Below are positions 53,640-62,342 of a stretch of 62,467 bases of DNA, piece by piece (positions within the stretch are counted from its first letter, which is position 1; every line of letters starts with the position of its first letter). Under the pieces are notes generated by a model. That model ran no database searches. It worked only from the letters and a program-made list of their open reading frames with translations, and had not been told where the DNA came from. Source of the stretch: Lachnospiraceae bacterium (GTDB lineage: Bacteria; Bacillota; Clostridia; Lachnospirales; Lachnospiraceae); assembly GCA_022790855.1 (NCBI GenBank), contig JAAVYA010000014.1:1-62467 (forward strand). The letters run 5' to 3'. The position numbers were made by a program, and so were the translations under genes.

Positions 53640-53673
53640 GGCGGAAAGCCTTTGAAAAAAGGAGGTCAATCTT

Positions 53674-55263
53674 TTGGCAGATTTGAGAAAAGAAATAGAA
53701 AAACGAAGGACATTTGCAATTATATCACATCCGGATGCCGGAAAGACTACACTGACGGAAAAATTTTTGCTTTATGGCGGCGCTATTAATCTTGCAGGAT
53801 CCGTGAAAGGAAAAGCTACGGCGCGTCATGCGGTTTCTGACTGGATGGAGATAGAAAAGGAAAGAGGAATTTCTGTCACATCTTCCGTGCTGCAGTTTAA
53901 GTATAACGACTGTTGTATTAATATCTTGGATACGCCGGGACATCAGGACTTTTCAGAGGATACGTACCGTACCTTAATGGCGGCGGATTCTGCCGTTATG
54001 GTAATCGACGGCTCCAAAGGCGTGGAGGCTCAGACAAGAAAGCTGTTTAAAGTCTGCGTCATGCGCCACATTCCTATTTTTACATTTATTAATAAGATGG
54101 ACCGGGATGCCAACGATACCTTTGAGCTTTTGGATGAAATCGAAAAGGAATTGGGGATTGCTACTTGCCCGATCAACTGGCCCATTGGGTCTGGGAAGGA
54201 ATTTCGAGGCGTATATGACCGAAATACCAGAAAAGTAAAGCTTTTTTCTGATACGTTAAAGGGGACGAAAGAGGGTGTGGAAAAGGATCTGGATATTGAC
54301 GACGCCCAGCTTTTGGAGGAAATTGGAACGTCCGCCAGGGAGCAGCTTTTGGAGGAGATTGAGCTGTTAGACGGCGCCAGTGCAGAATTTGACTTAGGAC
54401 AGGTGTCTAAGGGGGAATTATCTCCCGTATTTTTTGGCTCGGCGTTGACGAATTTTGGTGTGGAAACTTTTTTGCAGCACTTTTTGGAGATGACGTCTTC
54501 TCCCTTGCCAAGAAATTCCGATATAGGGCTTATTGACCCATTTGGAGAAGAATTTTCTGCATTTGTATTTAAGATCCAGGCCAATATGAATAAGGCCCAT
54601 AGGGACAGGATTGCTTTTATGAGGATTTGTTCTGGTAAATTTGAAGCAGGCATGGAAGTCAACCATATTCAGGGCGGCAGGAAGATGCGGTTAAGCCAGC
54701 CCCAGCAGATGATGGCTCAGGAGCGGAAAATAATAGACGAGGCTTATGCGGGGGATATTATCGGTGTGTTTGACCCGGGTATTTTTTCCATTGGGGATAC
54801 GATTAGTACCGCTTCTGAGAAATTTGTGTTTGAGGGGATTCCGACGTTTGCACCGGAGCATTTTGCCAGGGTGCGGCAAGTAGATACCATGAAGCGGAAA
54901 CAGTTTGTAAAAGGAATCAGCCAGATTGCCCAGGAGGGAGCGATCCAAATTTTCCAGGAACATAATACCGGTATGGAAGAGATTATTGTGGGCGTGGTAG
55001 GAGTATTGCAGTTTGATGTGCTGAAATACCGCCTGGAAAATGAATACAATGTAGATATAAAGCTGGAAAATCTTCCTTATGAGCATATTCGCTGGATTGA
55101 AAACCAGGATATGGACCTGGACAAAATCAGCGGCACTTCAGATATGAAAAAAATCCGGGATCTCAAAGGAAATCCTTTATTGTTGTTTGTGAATAGCTGG
55201 AGCGTAGGCATGACTCTGGACCGGAATGAAGGTCTGGTGCTGTCAGAATTCGGGAAAAATTAG
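53674..55263 (+). CDS. prfC: Peptide chain release factor 3
   Basis: Translational GTPase that removes RF1/RF2 from the ribosome after termination. The 529-residue protein has G1 AIISHPDAGKTTLTEKFLLY, the switch II DTPGHQDFSEDTYRTL, and FINKMDRDANDTFELLDEIE. Starts with TTG behind AAAGGAGG. Length agrees with RF3 (about 529). The leader hairpin suggests regulated expression. Confidence 0.96.
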   Translation: MADLRKEIEKRRTFAIISHPDAGKTTLTEKFLLYGGAINLAGSVKGKATARHAVSDWMEIEKERGISVTSSVLQFKYNDCCINILDTPGHQDFSEDTYRTLMAADSAVMVIDGSKGVEAQTRKLFKVCVMRHIPIFTFINKMDRDANDTFELLDEIEKELGIATCPINWPIGSGKEFRGVYDRNTRKVKLFSDTLKGTKEGVEKDLDIDDAQLLEEIGTSAREQLLEEIELLDGASAEFDLGQVSKGELSPVFFGSALTNFGVETFLQHFLEMTSSPLPRNSDIGLIDPFGEEFSAFVFKIQANMNKAHRDRIAFMRICSGKFEAGMEVNHIQGGRKMRLSQPQQMMAQERKIIDEAYAGDIIGVFDPGIFSIGDTISTASEKFVFEGIPTFAPEHFARVRQVDTMKRKQFVKGISQIAQEGAIQIFQEHNTGMEEIIVGVVGVLQFDVLKYRLENEYNVDIKLENLPYEHIRWIENQDMDLDKISGTSDMKKIRDLKGNPLLLFVNSWSVGMTLDRNEGLVLSEFGKN

Positions 55264-55303
55264 CTTCCGATGGATGTTTGTCATATTGACCCGCGGGATT
55301 TTA

Positions 55304-55960
55304 TTATCTGATTCTGCAAAGGGACCCCATACCATTGTTCATGATGGAGGAATAAGTCATGACCTTGCCGGAGTTTCGGGCCAGGAAAGACACGATTTTA
55401 TACTCGATCGGCGTTAAGCTGGCGTCATCGCAGATATTCTGTACCAGTGCGTTTTTTCTGGTCGGTAAACGAACAGGCATGATCCATATAAGAAGAAGCG
55501 GCTCCGATAATACTGGTAAGGGGCGTACGTAGATCATGGGAGACAGCCCGCAGGAGATTTGCCCGCATTTTTTCTTTGTCTGTCTCTGCCAGTTTTTTCT
55601 ATTCTCCGCCAGGGCGTTGGATTGCTTCTTCAAGTGTGAGGTGGTGGCGCTGGTGAGAAACGATAATGCCAGCATGGCCATAAATGTTACAGGGTAGCCG
55701 GACAAGCTGAAATTCAGCTACGGATAGGTAAATAAAAAATTGATACACAGTGCGGACAAACCAGCAGAACAGAGGCCGTAGCGGTATCTGTCTGTCCAGC
55801 GGGCGATGAGCGGCAGGGCCAGAATATATATTAACGCAATATTGATTCTGTTTTCGGGAAATGCCCGGAAGAATAAAAAAGAAATAAAAGTGGCAGTTCC
55901 CATAATCAAAACGGTGAAAATTGCATTGCGGCGTTTTAGGTAAGTCAGCAGCAGTTTCAT
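55304..55960 (-). pseudogene. kdpD-kdpE two-component remnant, fused by deletion
   Basis: From ATG 55960 (minus strand; GGAAAGG upstream) comes a KdpD-type membrane region: AIFTVLIMGTATFISFLFF, INIALIYILALPLIARW, NFLFTYP, then an in-frame TAG (55718-55720), then SGYPVTFMAMLALSFLTSAT and SHLKKQSNALAENR. A frameshift near 55585 moves the histidine-kinase box (MRANLLRAVSHDLRTPLTSI) into another frame. At about 55425 the kinase stops and LTPIEYKIVSFLARNSGKVM, the DNA-binding part of a KdpE-like regulator, follows. Kinase ATPase domain and receiver are missing. Originally potassium-sensing (family knowledge). Confidence 0.85.
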
Positions 55961-56321
55961 GAGAGATCCTTTCCATTTCGGATGAACTGATCATAGTACA
56001 TATGTTCATGTTTGTAAATAGAAAACGAGAAAAAATAGAAATTTTGTGGATAATTCACGGATCAGCAATGCGCATTTGCCGCGCATTCTGTGAGAACATG
56101 ATTCATCTTGTGAAAAATACATAAAATCAAAGGAAACGCCTTCTTGAAGAAAAGATGCGGATGTGGTATGATACCAGTATCATATCTTTCCGCAAATCTC
56201 CCGCAAATTGTGAAATGCGTCCGGTAGAAAGCAATTTTCAGATACACTCTAGAGTATAAAAGAAAGGGATATGGTAAAAGTAATAGCACGGAACTTACAC
56301 ATAGGAAATGGAGGAAGCGAC

Positions 56322-56633
56322 ATGTCGGTATTGAAAATAACAAGTGAAAATTTTGAACAGGAGGTAGTAAACAATCCTAAGCCGGTGGTAGTGGATTTTT
56401 GGGCTACCTGGTGCGGGCCTTGCCAGATGCAGGGGCCGGTGATCGAAGAGGCGGCACAAAAGCTGGGAGATAAGGCCGTGTTCGGCAAACTGAATGTGGA
56501 TGAACAGGGACAGTTGGCCCAGCAGTTTGGAGTGATGAGTATTCCTACCCTGATCCTTTTTAAAGATGGCCAGGCGGTAAAGAAGGAAGTGGGATTCCAT
56601 TCTCTGGAGGAGATCGAAGAATTAATTTCTTGA
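56322..56633 (+). CDS. trxA: Thioredoxin
   Basis: A 103-residue cytosolic thiol-disulfide protein. VVVDFWATWCGPCQMQGPVI contains the WCGPC active site near residue 30; the cis-Pro segment is GVMSIPTLILFKDG. ATG 56322 follows GGAGG; the frame is open to 56271 but without a ribosome site. Monocistronic: terminator behind. The 360 bases between the kdp relic and this gene show only a weak CAATTT/TATAAA promoter candidate near 56235-56262. Confidence 0.95.
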   Translation: MSVLKITSENFEQEVVNNPKPVVVDFWATWCGPCQMQGPVIEEAAQKLGDKAVFGKLNVDEQGQLAQQFGVMSIPTLILFKDGQAVKKEVGFHSLEEIEELIS

Positions 56634-56660
56634 CGAAAGATGAAAATATGTCTATAATTG

Positions 56661-56692
56661 AGAACAGCTAAATAATAGCTGTTCTTTTTTCT
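56661..56692 (+). terminator. Terminator of trxA
   Basis: AGAACAGCTA pairs with TAGCTGTTCT around a 5-nt loop and runs into TTTTT. Confidence 0.92.
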
Positions 56693-56754
56693 ATACCCTG
56701 AAAAAGGGTGATTCTGCGTGTTTATAGATTGTTACAAAATTCCCCAAAAAGTAG

Positions 56755-56783
56755 TTGACAACCGTAATAAAGTAGCATATGAT
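56755..56783 (+). promoter_or_regulatory. Promoter of recA
   Basis: TTGACA (56755-56760), 17 bases, TATGAT (56778-56783). Confidence 0.85.
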
Positions 56784-56796
56784 AATAGCATGAAAA

Positions 56797-56810
56797 CGAA
56801 CATAGGTTCG
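56797..56810. promoter_or_regulatory. LexA (SOS) box of recA
   Basis: CGAACATAGGTTCG matches the Gram-positive LexA/DinR consensus CGAAC-N4-GTTCG exactly. It begins 13 bases after the -10 hexamer, so bound LexA would sit on the initial transcribed region, just before the ribosome site. Confidence 0.88.
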
Positions 56811-56828
56811 CAAGGAGGAGATTTCATT

Positions 56829-58010
56829 ATGGCTAAGGAAGATAAGAAAGAAGATAAATTAAAGGCATTGGATGCGGCGATCGCCAAGATTGAGAAAGAT
56901 TTTGGGAAAGGCTCTATTATGAAGCTGGGGGATTCCAGGGCAAATATGAATGTGGAGACTGTGCCGACAGGAGCGTTGAGCCTGGATATCGCCCTGGGGC
57001 TTGGCGGTGTGCCCAAGGGCAGGATTATTGAGATCTACGGACCGGAGTCCAGCGGTAAGACAACAGTTGCGCTGCATATGGTAGCCCAGGTACAAAAGAG
57101 CGGCGGTATTGCAGGATTTATCGATGCAGAACATGCCCTGGATCCAGTCTATGCAAGAAATATCGGAGTAGATATAGATAATTTATACATATCCCAGCCG
57201 GATAATGGAGAACAGGCTTTGGAGATCACGGAGACCATGGTGCGTTCCGGCGCCGTGGATATTGTCATTGTGGATTCTGTGGCCGCTTTGGTTCCCAAGG
57301 CGGAGATAGACGGGGATATGGGAGATTCCCATGTAGGCCTCCAGGCGAGACTGATGTCCCAGGCATTGCGGAAGCTGACGGCTGTGATTAGCAAATCCAA
57401 CTGTGTGGTGATCTTTATTAATCAGCTTCGGGAAAAGGTTGGCGTGATGTTTGGCAGTCCGGAGACAACCACCGGAGGACGTGCATTGAAGTTTTACTCT
57501 TCTGTCCGTCTGGATGTGCGAAGGATCGAATCCCTGAAGCAAAGCGGCGAAGTGGTGGGGAACCGTACCAGGATCAAGGTGGTTAAGAACAAGATCGCGC
57601 CACCATTTAAAGAAGCGGAGTTTGATATTATGTTTGGTAAAGGAATTTCCAGGGAGGGCGATATTCTGGATTTAGCCGTGGAGATTGGCGTGGTAAATAA
57701 ATCCGGCGCCTGGTATGCCTATAACAATGAGAAGATTGGGCAGGGCAGGGAGAATGCCAAGCAATATCTGGCGGAGAATCCGTTGGTACGGGATGAGATA
57801 GAGAATAAAGTACGTCTTCATTATAATTTGGATGGAGCGGTGGAAGAAGCAGATCAGACAAAAGGCAAAGAAGAGAATATGGACGGAAAGCAGTCTGTGA
57901 AAGAGGAGAAGGCTGCGGCCAAGGAGAAGAAGCCGGAGAATAAAGCGCCTCTTAAGGACAAGAAATTAGAAGAGAAACCAGAGGAGCAAAAAGCGGAAGA
58001 ACAGAAGTAA
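56829..58010 (+). CDS. recA: Recombinase RecA
   Basis: Strand-exchange ATPase and SOS coprotease. The 393-residue protein has [20 protein letters not shown] (Walker A), [16 protein letters not shown] (Walker B), [20 protein letters not shown] and [13 protein letters not shown]. The last 60 residues are a Lys/Glu-rich tail, longer than the tail of E. coli RecA. ATG 56829 with AAGGAGG. Under LexA control through the box at 56797; recX follows after 33 bases. Confidence 0.97.
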   Translation: MAKEDKKEDKLKALDAAIAKIEKDFGKGSIMKLGDSRANMNVETVPTGALSLDIALGLGGVPKGRIIEIYGPESSGKTTVALHMVAQVQKSGGIAGFIDAEHALDPVYARNIGVDIDNLYISQPDNGEQALEITETMVRSGAVDIVIVDSVAALVPKAEIDGDMGDSHVGLQARLMSQALRKLTAVISKSNCVVIFINQLREKVGVMFGSPETTTGGRALKFYSSVRLDVRRIESLKQSGEVVGNRTRIKVVKNKIAPPFKEAEFDIMFGKGISREGDILDLAVEIGVVNKSGAWYAYNNEKIGQGRENAKQYLAENPLVRDEIENKVRLHYNLDGAVEEADQTKGKEENMDGKQSVKEEKAAAKEKKPENKAPLKDKKLEEKPEEQKAEEQK

Positions 58011-58043
58011 GATAGGGACGAAGAGAAAGAAAGGGCGTCTGAT

Positions 58044-58637
58044 ATGATAATAGAAAAGATAGAACTGTTGAACAAAGGGAAACGGAGAATCTGGTTGGAT
58101 AACGGCACCTTTTTTTCTCTTTACTCCAAAGAGGCAAGATCTTATGAACTGGAACCGGAAGCCTGGCTCAGTAAGGAGCAGTATCAGTCGATTTTGGAAG
58201 AAATATTGATCCCCCGGGCAAAGAGACGCGCAATGCATCTGCTGGAACGGATGGACCGGACCGAAGCTCAGCTGAGGGAGAAGCTTAAGGCGAATGAGTA
58301 TCCTCCGGAAGCAATTGACGAGGCGGTAGAATATGTGAAAGGGTACCGCTATATAGACGACTTGCGTTATGCCTGCAGTTATATCCGTTATCGCAGCCAC
58401 AGCCACAGCCGGCGCCAGCTGACGGCTGCTTTGTATCAGAAAGGAGTATCCCGGGAGCTTGTTAGTCAGGCATTGGAAGAAGAATACAAAGAAGAGGATG
58501 AATCGCCAAAGATTTTAAAATGGATGGAAAAGAAACACTATGATGCCAAAGAGGCGGATACAAAGCAAAAGCAGCGGATGTATCAGTTTCTTATGAGAAA
58601 AGGGTTTCGTTCGGAGGATATTTTGCGTATGCTGTGA
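58044..58637 (+). CDS. recX: Regulatory protein RecX
   Basis: Inhibitor and modulator of RecA filaments. The 197-residue protein has the three-helix repeats of the family: AMHLLERMDRTEAQLREKL, YRYIDDLRYACSYIRYRSHS, and a third block MRKGFRSEDILRML. Directly behind recA, the usual operon, so also SOS-induced by inference. Confidence 0.92.
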   Translation: MIIEKIELLNKGKRRIWLDNGTFFSLYSKEARSYELEPEAWLSKEQYQSILEEILIPRAKRRAMHLLERMDRTEAQLREKLKANEYPPEAIDEAVEYVKGYRYIDDLRYACSYIRYRSHSHSRRQLTAALYQKGVSRELVSQALEEEYKEEDESPKILKWMEKKHYDAKEADTKQKQRMYQFLMRKGFRSEDILRML

Positions 58638-58658
58638 ATTCCGAAAAAGCTGAAAAAG

Positions 58659-58802
58659 CGTAACAGTTCAGCCCAGGAATTTGTATTTACTGCAAAGTCC
58701 GTATGATAAAGCTGATATGATGGGAATCCGGCTCTTTGCCGCAGGCAAATTTTCAAATGAGCCGGATTCCGTAACAGTGAAGCCGAAGGCTGAACTGTTA
58801 CG
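58659..58802. repeat. MITE-like inverted-repeat element between recX and rny
   Basis: CGTAACAGTTCAGCC (58659-58673) and its exact complement GGCTGAACTGTTACG (58788-58802) bound a 144-base unit. Inside, GGAATCCGGCTC (58723-58734) pairs exactly with GAGCCGGATTCC (58759-58770). The right end contains the 31-base palindrome described at 58771-58801. Confidence 0.78.
58771..58801. repeat. 31-bp palindromic repeat, copy A
   Basis: GTAACAGT-gaag-CCGAAGGCTG-aACTGTTAC: an 8-bp outer stem with an inner GCC/GGC. The same motif recurs at 58995-59025 (opposite orientation) and 60823-60853; a half copy, CTGAACTGTTACG, is at 53568-53580. Confidence 0.75.
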
Positions 58803-58994
58803 AAAAAGCCACATAATACTTGACACATGGTAGAAAAAAGTATAAAATCAATATGTTGTTATTTGTGCAGTCAGGCGTTATTGTTTAAAGTTTAGCCAAC
58901 GCATAATGCCTCTTCTAAGCAAAGCTTACAAGGAGGATAGAGATTATAATTTTTAGGTTATGCAATATGTATAATCTAAAGTAAATCGTTGTCA

Positions 58995-59025
58995 GTAACA
59001 GTTAGGTTTTCGGCTTCACTGTTAC
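58995..59025. repeat. 31-bp palindromic repeat, copy B (inverted)
   Basis: GTAACAGTT at 58995 and TCGGCTTCACTGTTAC at 59010-59025 match the reverse complement of copy A except for a six-base central segment. Confidence 0.7.
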
Positions 59026-59138
59026 CGTTGGCAGAGAAGTGAATCATAACGGTCAGATCCCTTCGACGGGACGGCATATATGTTAGCTGAGTATGATGGG
59101 GATTTGTCTGCACACTAGATTGACAGGCGCAGAGGTGG

Positions 59139-59200
59139 GTAACGGTAAATCTTTCTTCCGACGGTAGCTAGCGGACGTTTACCGTTACGGTTTTTGTGTT
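59139..59200 (+). terminator. Hairpin with T-tract in the rny leader
   Basis: GTAACGGTAAA (59139-59149) pairs exactly with TTTACCGTTAC (59178-59188), followed by GGTTTTTGTGTTTT. It lies 78 bases before the rny start. The 629-base recX-rny gap also has AAGGAGG at about 58930 with no open frame behind it. Confidence 0.6.
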
Positions 59201-59266
59201 TTGCTGTCAGGATAAACAAAAAGTTTTGCTATATGTACCATGAAAATTATATAAGGAGGTGCTCCT

Positions 59267-60820
59267 GTGCAAGGAATCACTATCGCTGTCACAGCAATCA
59301 TTACGCTGATAGCTGCTGTTCCTGTGACTTACTTTGCGGCTGTTGCTTACCGGAAGAAGGTTGTGGAATCTAAAATCGGAAGTGCGGAAGAGAAAGCAAG
59401 AGAGATCATAGATGAGGCTGTGAAGACTGCGGAGACAAAAAAGAGGGAAGCTTTGCTTGAGATCAAAGAAGAGTCTATTAAGACCAAGAATGATTTGGAT
59501 AAGGAGATCAAGGAAAGAAGAAATGAGATCCAGCGCAATGAACGCCGGATCATTCAAAAGGAAGAGAACCTGGATAAGAAGCTGGAGGCAATCGAAAGGA
59601 AAGAAGTAGGATTTGCGGCAAAGGAAGAGGAGATCAACAAGAAGCGGGCAGAAGCGTTGCGGATGCATGAAGAGCGTGTACAGGAACTGGAGAGAATCTC
59701 CGGATTAACCTCTGAACAAGCAAAAGAATACCTTTTGAAAACCATTGAAGATGATGTAAAACTCGATACTGCAAAATTAATCAAAGAAATGGAAAACAAA
59801 GCCAAAGAGGAAGCTGGTAAAAAGGCGAAAGAATATGTGGTAACCGCCATTCAGAAATGTGCGGCAGACCATGTGGCAGAGACTACGATATCCGTAGTTC
59901 AGCTTCCCAATGATGAAATGAAGGGCAGGATCATCGGAAGGGAAGGACGGAATATCCGGACGCTGGAGACAATGACCGGGGTAGATTTAATTATTGACGA
60001 TACGCCGGAAGCAGTGATATTATCCAGTTTTGACTTGATCCGAAGAGAAGTAGCCCGTATTGCATTGGAAAAACTGATCGTGGATGGACGAATCCATCCG
60101 GCAAGAATCGAAGAAATGGTAGAGAAAGCTCAAAAAGAAGTAGAGACCATGATTCGGGAAGAGGGAGAGGCTGCTACCTTAGAGGTAGGAGTACATGGAA
60201 TACATCCTGAGCTTGTCCGTCTATTAGGTAAGATGAAATTCAGGACAAGTTACGGGCAGAATGCTTTGAAGCACTCGATTGAGGTTGCGCAATTGTCGGG
60301 ATTGTTGGCAGCGGAAGTGGGTGTGGATGTTAGAGTGGCGAAAAGAGCCGGTCTGTTACATGATATTGGAAAATCCGTAGATCATGAAATAGAAGGATCA
60401 CATATTCAAATTGGTGTGGATTTATGTAGAAAATATAAAGAATCATCAGTTGTTATTAATGCAGTAGAAGCACATCACGGAGACGTGGAGCCGGAGACGT
60501 TGATCGCATGTCTGGTGCAGGCCGCCGATACTATTTCAGCAGCGCGTCCAGGTGCGAGAAGAGAGACGTTGGAAACATATTCAAACAGGTTAAAGCAGTT
60601 AGAGGATATTACAAATTCGTTTAAAGGCGTGGACAAGTCTTTTGCAGTTCAGGCAGGCAGGGAGGTTCGGATCATGGTAGTTCCGGAGCAGATCAGCGAT
60701 GCAGATATGGTATTATTAGCAAGAGATATCTCAAAGCAGATTGAAACGGAATTGGAATACCCAGGCCAGATCAAGGTGAATGTAATTCGTGAATCGCGAG
60801 TGGTTGATTATGCAAAATAA
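59267..60820 (+). CDS. rny: Ribonuclease Y
   Basis: Membrane-anchored endoribonuclease that starts mRNA decay in Firmicutes. The 517-residue protein has an N-terminal helix ([20 protein letters not shown]), a long charged coiled coil (40-200), a KH domain ([20 protein letters not shown]) and an HD domain ([20 protein letters not shown]). GTG start 59267 after AGGAGG. Preceded by a long structured leader and flanked by palindromic repeats. Confidence 0.96.
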   Translation: MQGITIAVTAIITLIAAVPVTYFAAVAYRKKVVESKIGSAEEKAREIIDEAVKTAETKKREALLEIKEESIKTKNDLDKEIKERRNEIQRNERRIIQKEENLDKKLEAIERKEVGFAAKEEEINKKRAEALRMHEERVQELERISGLTSEQAKEYLLKTIEDDVKLDTAKLIKEMENKAKEEAGKKAKEYVVTAIQKCAADHVAETTISVVQLPNDEMKGRIIGREGRNIRTLETMTGVDLIIDDTPEAVILSSFDLIRREVARIALEKLIVDGRIHPARIEEMVEKAQKEVETMIREEGEAATLEVGVHGIHPELVRLLGKMKFRTSYGQNALKHSIEVAQLSGLLAAEVGVDVRVAKRAGLLHDIGKSVDHEIEGSHIQIGVDLCRKYKESSVVINAVEAHHGDVEPETLIACLVQAADTISAARPGARRETLETYSNRLKQLEDITNSFKGVDKSFAVQAGREVRIMVVPEQISDADMVLLARDISKQIETELEYPGQIKVNVIRESRVVDYAK

Positions 60821-60822
60821 TC

Positions 60823-60853
60823 GTAACAGTGAAGCCGAAAGCTGAACTGTTAC
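60823..60853. repeat. 31-bp palindromic repeat, copy C
   Basis: Identical to copy A (58771-58801) except one G to A change in the loop (CCGAAAGCTG). Begins two bases after the rny stop codon. Confidence 0.75.
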
Positions 60854-60883
60854 AAATAATTGGCGGACGAGCATAGAAAAGAA

Positions 60884-60913
60884 AAAGAGACTGTTGCGGC
60901 AGTCTCTTTTTTC
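60884..60913 (+). terminator. Terminator of rny
   Basis: AAAGAGACTG pairs with CAGTCTCTTT around TTGCGG, followed by TTTC. Confidence 0.9.
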
Positions 60914-60943
60914 ATAACGACATAAAGAAAGAGAGGGAAATCT

Positions 60944-61483
60944 ATGGAACAAATGGTAAAGAGAATTGGACGTGAGTTAAAGTATCAGGGAACGATTGTG
61001 GATTTTTATACCGACTACATGCAAATGCCAAACGGGCATGTGGCAGAATGGGATTATATTGAGCACCGGAAGGGAGCGGCCGCCGTGGTGGCCGTATTGC
61101 CGGATGGCAGGCTTTTGATGGTAAAGCAGTATCGCAATGCTTTGGAACGATTTACATTGGAAATACCGGCGGGAGCAAGGGACAGTAAGGAAGAGCCTAC
61201 TTCCGTGTGCGCCGCCCGGGAATTGGAAGAGGAAACAGGATATCGCTGCGAGAATCTGGAGTTTTTGATTTCCATAAAAACTACGGTGGCTTTTTGCAAT
61301 GAAAATATCGATATCTATGTGGCCCGGGATTTGATTCCGTCCCATCAACATTTGGATCCGGATGAATATGTAGAATTGGAGGCGCATACAGTGGAGGAAT
61401 TGTGCGGATGGATTTATCAGGGTAAAATCCAGGATTCGAAAACCGTTGCCGCTATAATGGCCTATAAAGACAAATACGAATGA
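60944..61483 (+). CDS. NUDIX hydrolase (ADP-ribose pyrophosphatase type)
   Basis: A 179-residue enzyme that cleaves nucleoside diphosphate-X compounds, probably ADP-ribose. The Nudix box begins at GARDSKEEPTSVCAARELEE and continues ETGY, matching G-x5-E-x7-REL-x-EE-x-G. The N-terminal beta strand region WDYIEHRKGAAAVVAVLPDG is typical of the YqkG/NudF group. ATG follows AGAGAGGG. Neighbouring spoIIM starts 82 bases on, the same order as in other Firmicutes. Confidence 0.9.
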   Translation: MEQMVKRIGRELKYQGTIVDFYTDYMQMPNGHVAEWDYIEHRKGAAAVVAVLPDGRLLMVKQYRNALERFTLEIPAGARDSKEEPTSVCAARELEEETGYRCENLEFLISIKTTVAFCNENIDIYVARDLIPSHQHLDPDEYVELEAHTVEELCGWIYQGKIQDSKTVAAIMAYKDKYE

Positions 61484-61506
61484 TTTGTCGGCAGCCTGCA
61501 TATAAT
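61478..61506 (+). promoter_or_regulatory. Possible sigma-E promoter of spoIIM
   Basis: GAATGATT (61478-61485) and CATATAAT (61499-61506), 13 bases apart, resemble the mother-cell sigma-E elements. spoIIM is in the sigma-E regulon in B. subtilis. The -35 overlaps the end of the NUDIX gene. Confidence 0.35.
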
Positions 61507-61565
61507 GAAAAGCAATGATATATGGTATAGCTGTAGTTGGTTTTCAAAATGTGAAGGGTGCAGGC

Positions 61566-62207
61566 ATGAAACACAGAGTGAGAAGATATTTCAATTCCCG
61601 CGTAAGAATAAAGCAGAGCCAGCCAAAGCCGGAGACAATGAAGTATGTGCGTCTGGCGGTTTTTCTCTGCTTTGTGGCGGGAATTTTTTGTGCAAATCTG
61701 ATGGATCGGGAGCAGTTGGGCGGCTTTGGAATCTGGAATACATATTTTATAGAGAAATTTAAATATGCCCGGATTCATTCTATGGAATTGTTTTATCATG
61801 TACTGAAGGAACGGCTGCCTGTTTTTCTTTTGCTGCTTTTATTTTCTATGACAAATTGGGGAAAAGCGGCAGGAACCATCTTTTTATCATGGCAGAGTTT
61901 TGCGGCCGGATTCTTTATTACATCCTCAGTTGCAGTATATAGCATAAAAGGATTACTGTTGATTGGAACGGCGGTGACGCCTCAGTACTTGATCTATATT
62001 CCTATGTACATATCTTATTTCTATGTGGCGGCTTTCTGGAAGGAAAAAATCCGAATGGCCAAAAGAGAGGCCGGGAAAAATCCGGTGCGTGAGTATCTGG
62101 TGTTTGCCTCCATGTGCATATGCATAGTGAGTGTTTATCTGGCAGGAATATTTTTGGAGAGTTATGTAAATCCCTATCTACTAAAAAAAATATTAAAATT
62201 TTTCTAA
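61566..62207 (+). CDS. spoIIM: Stage II sporulation protein M
   Basis: Membrane component of the DMP complex that thins septal peptidoglycan at engulfment. The 213-residue protein has about five helices (LAVFLCFVAGIFCANLM, RLPVFLLLLLFSMTNWGKAA, FAAGFFITSSVAVYSIKGLL and two more). ATG 61566 (GAAGGGTGCAGG) gives the family length; earlier in-frame codons lack a ribosome site. Confidence 0.92.
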   Translation: MKHRVRRYFNSRVRIKQSQPKPETMKYVRLAVFLCFVAGIFCANLMDREQLGGFGIWNTYFIEKFKYARIHSMELFYHVLKERLPVFLLLLLFSMTNWGKAAGTIFLSWQSFAAGFFITSSVAVYSIKGLLLIGTAVTPQYLIYIPMYISYFYVAAFWKEKIRMAKREAGKNPVREYLVFASMCICIVSVYLAGIFLESYVNPYLLKKILKFF

Positions 62208-62342
62208 AATTTTTACAAGATATGGTACGAGGAAAAAAGCTGTCTCCGATATCTTGTACTTTGTCAGAATTCCTGAAAAATATGGAAAAAATACCATTTG
62301 ATTTTCTCGAAAAATCTCATTATAATACACGACTTTACAACT

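Noticed and set aside
56067..56076. Palindrome AATGCGCATT, like the core of the one before alaS
   Set aside because: Ten bases, no promoter context here, and probably chance; not enough to call a shared operator.
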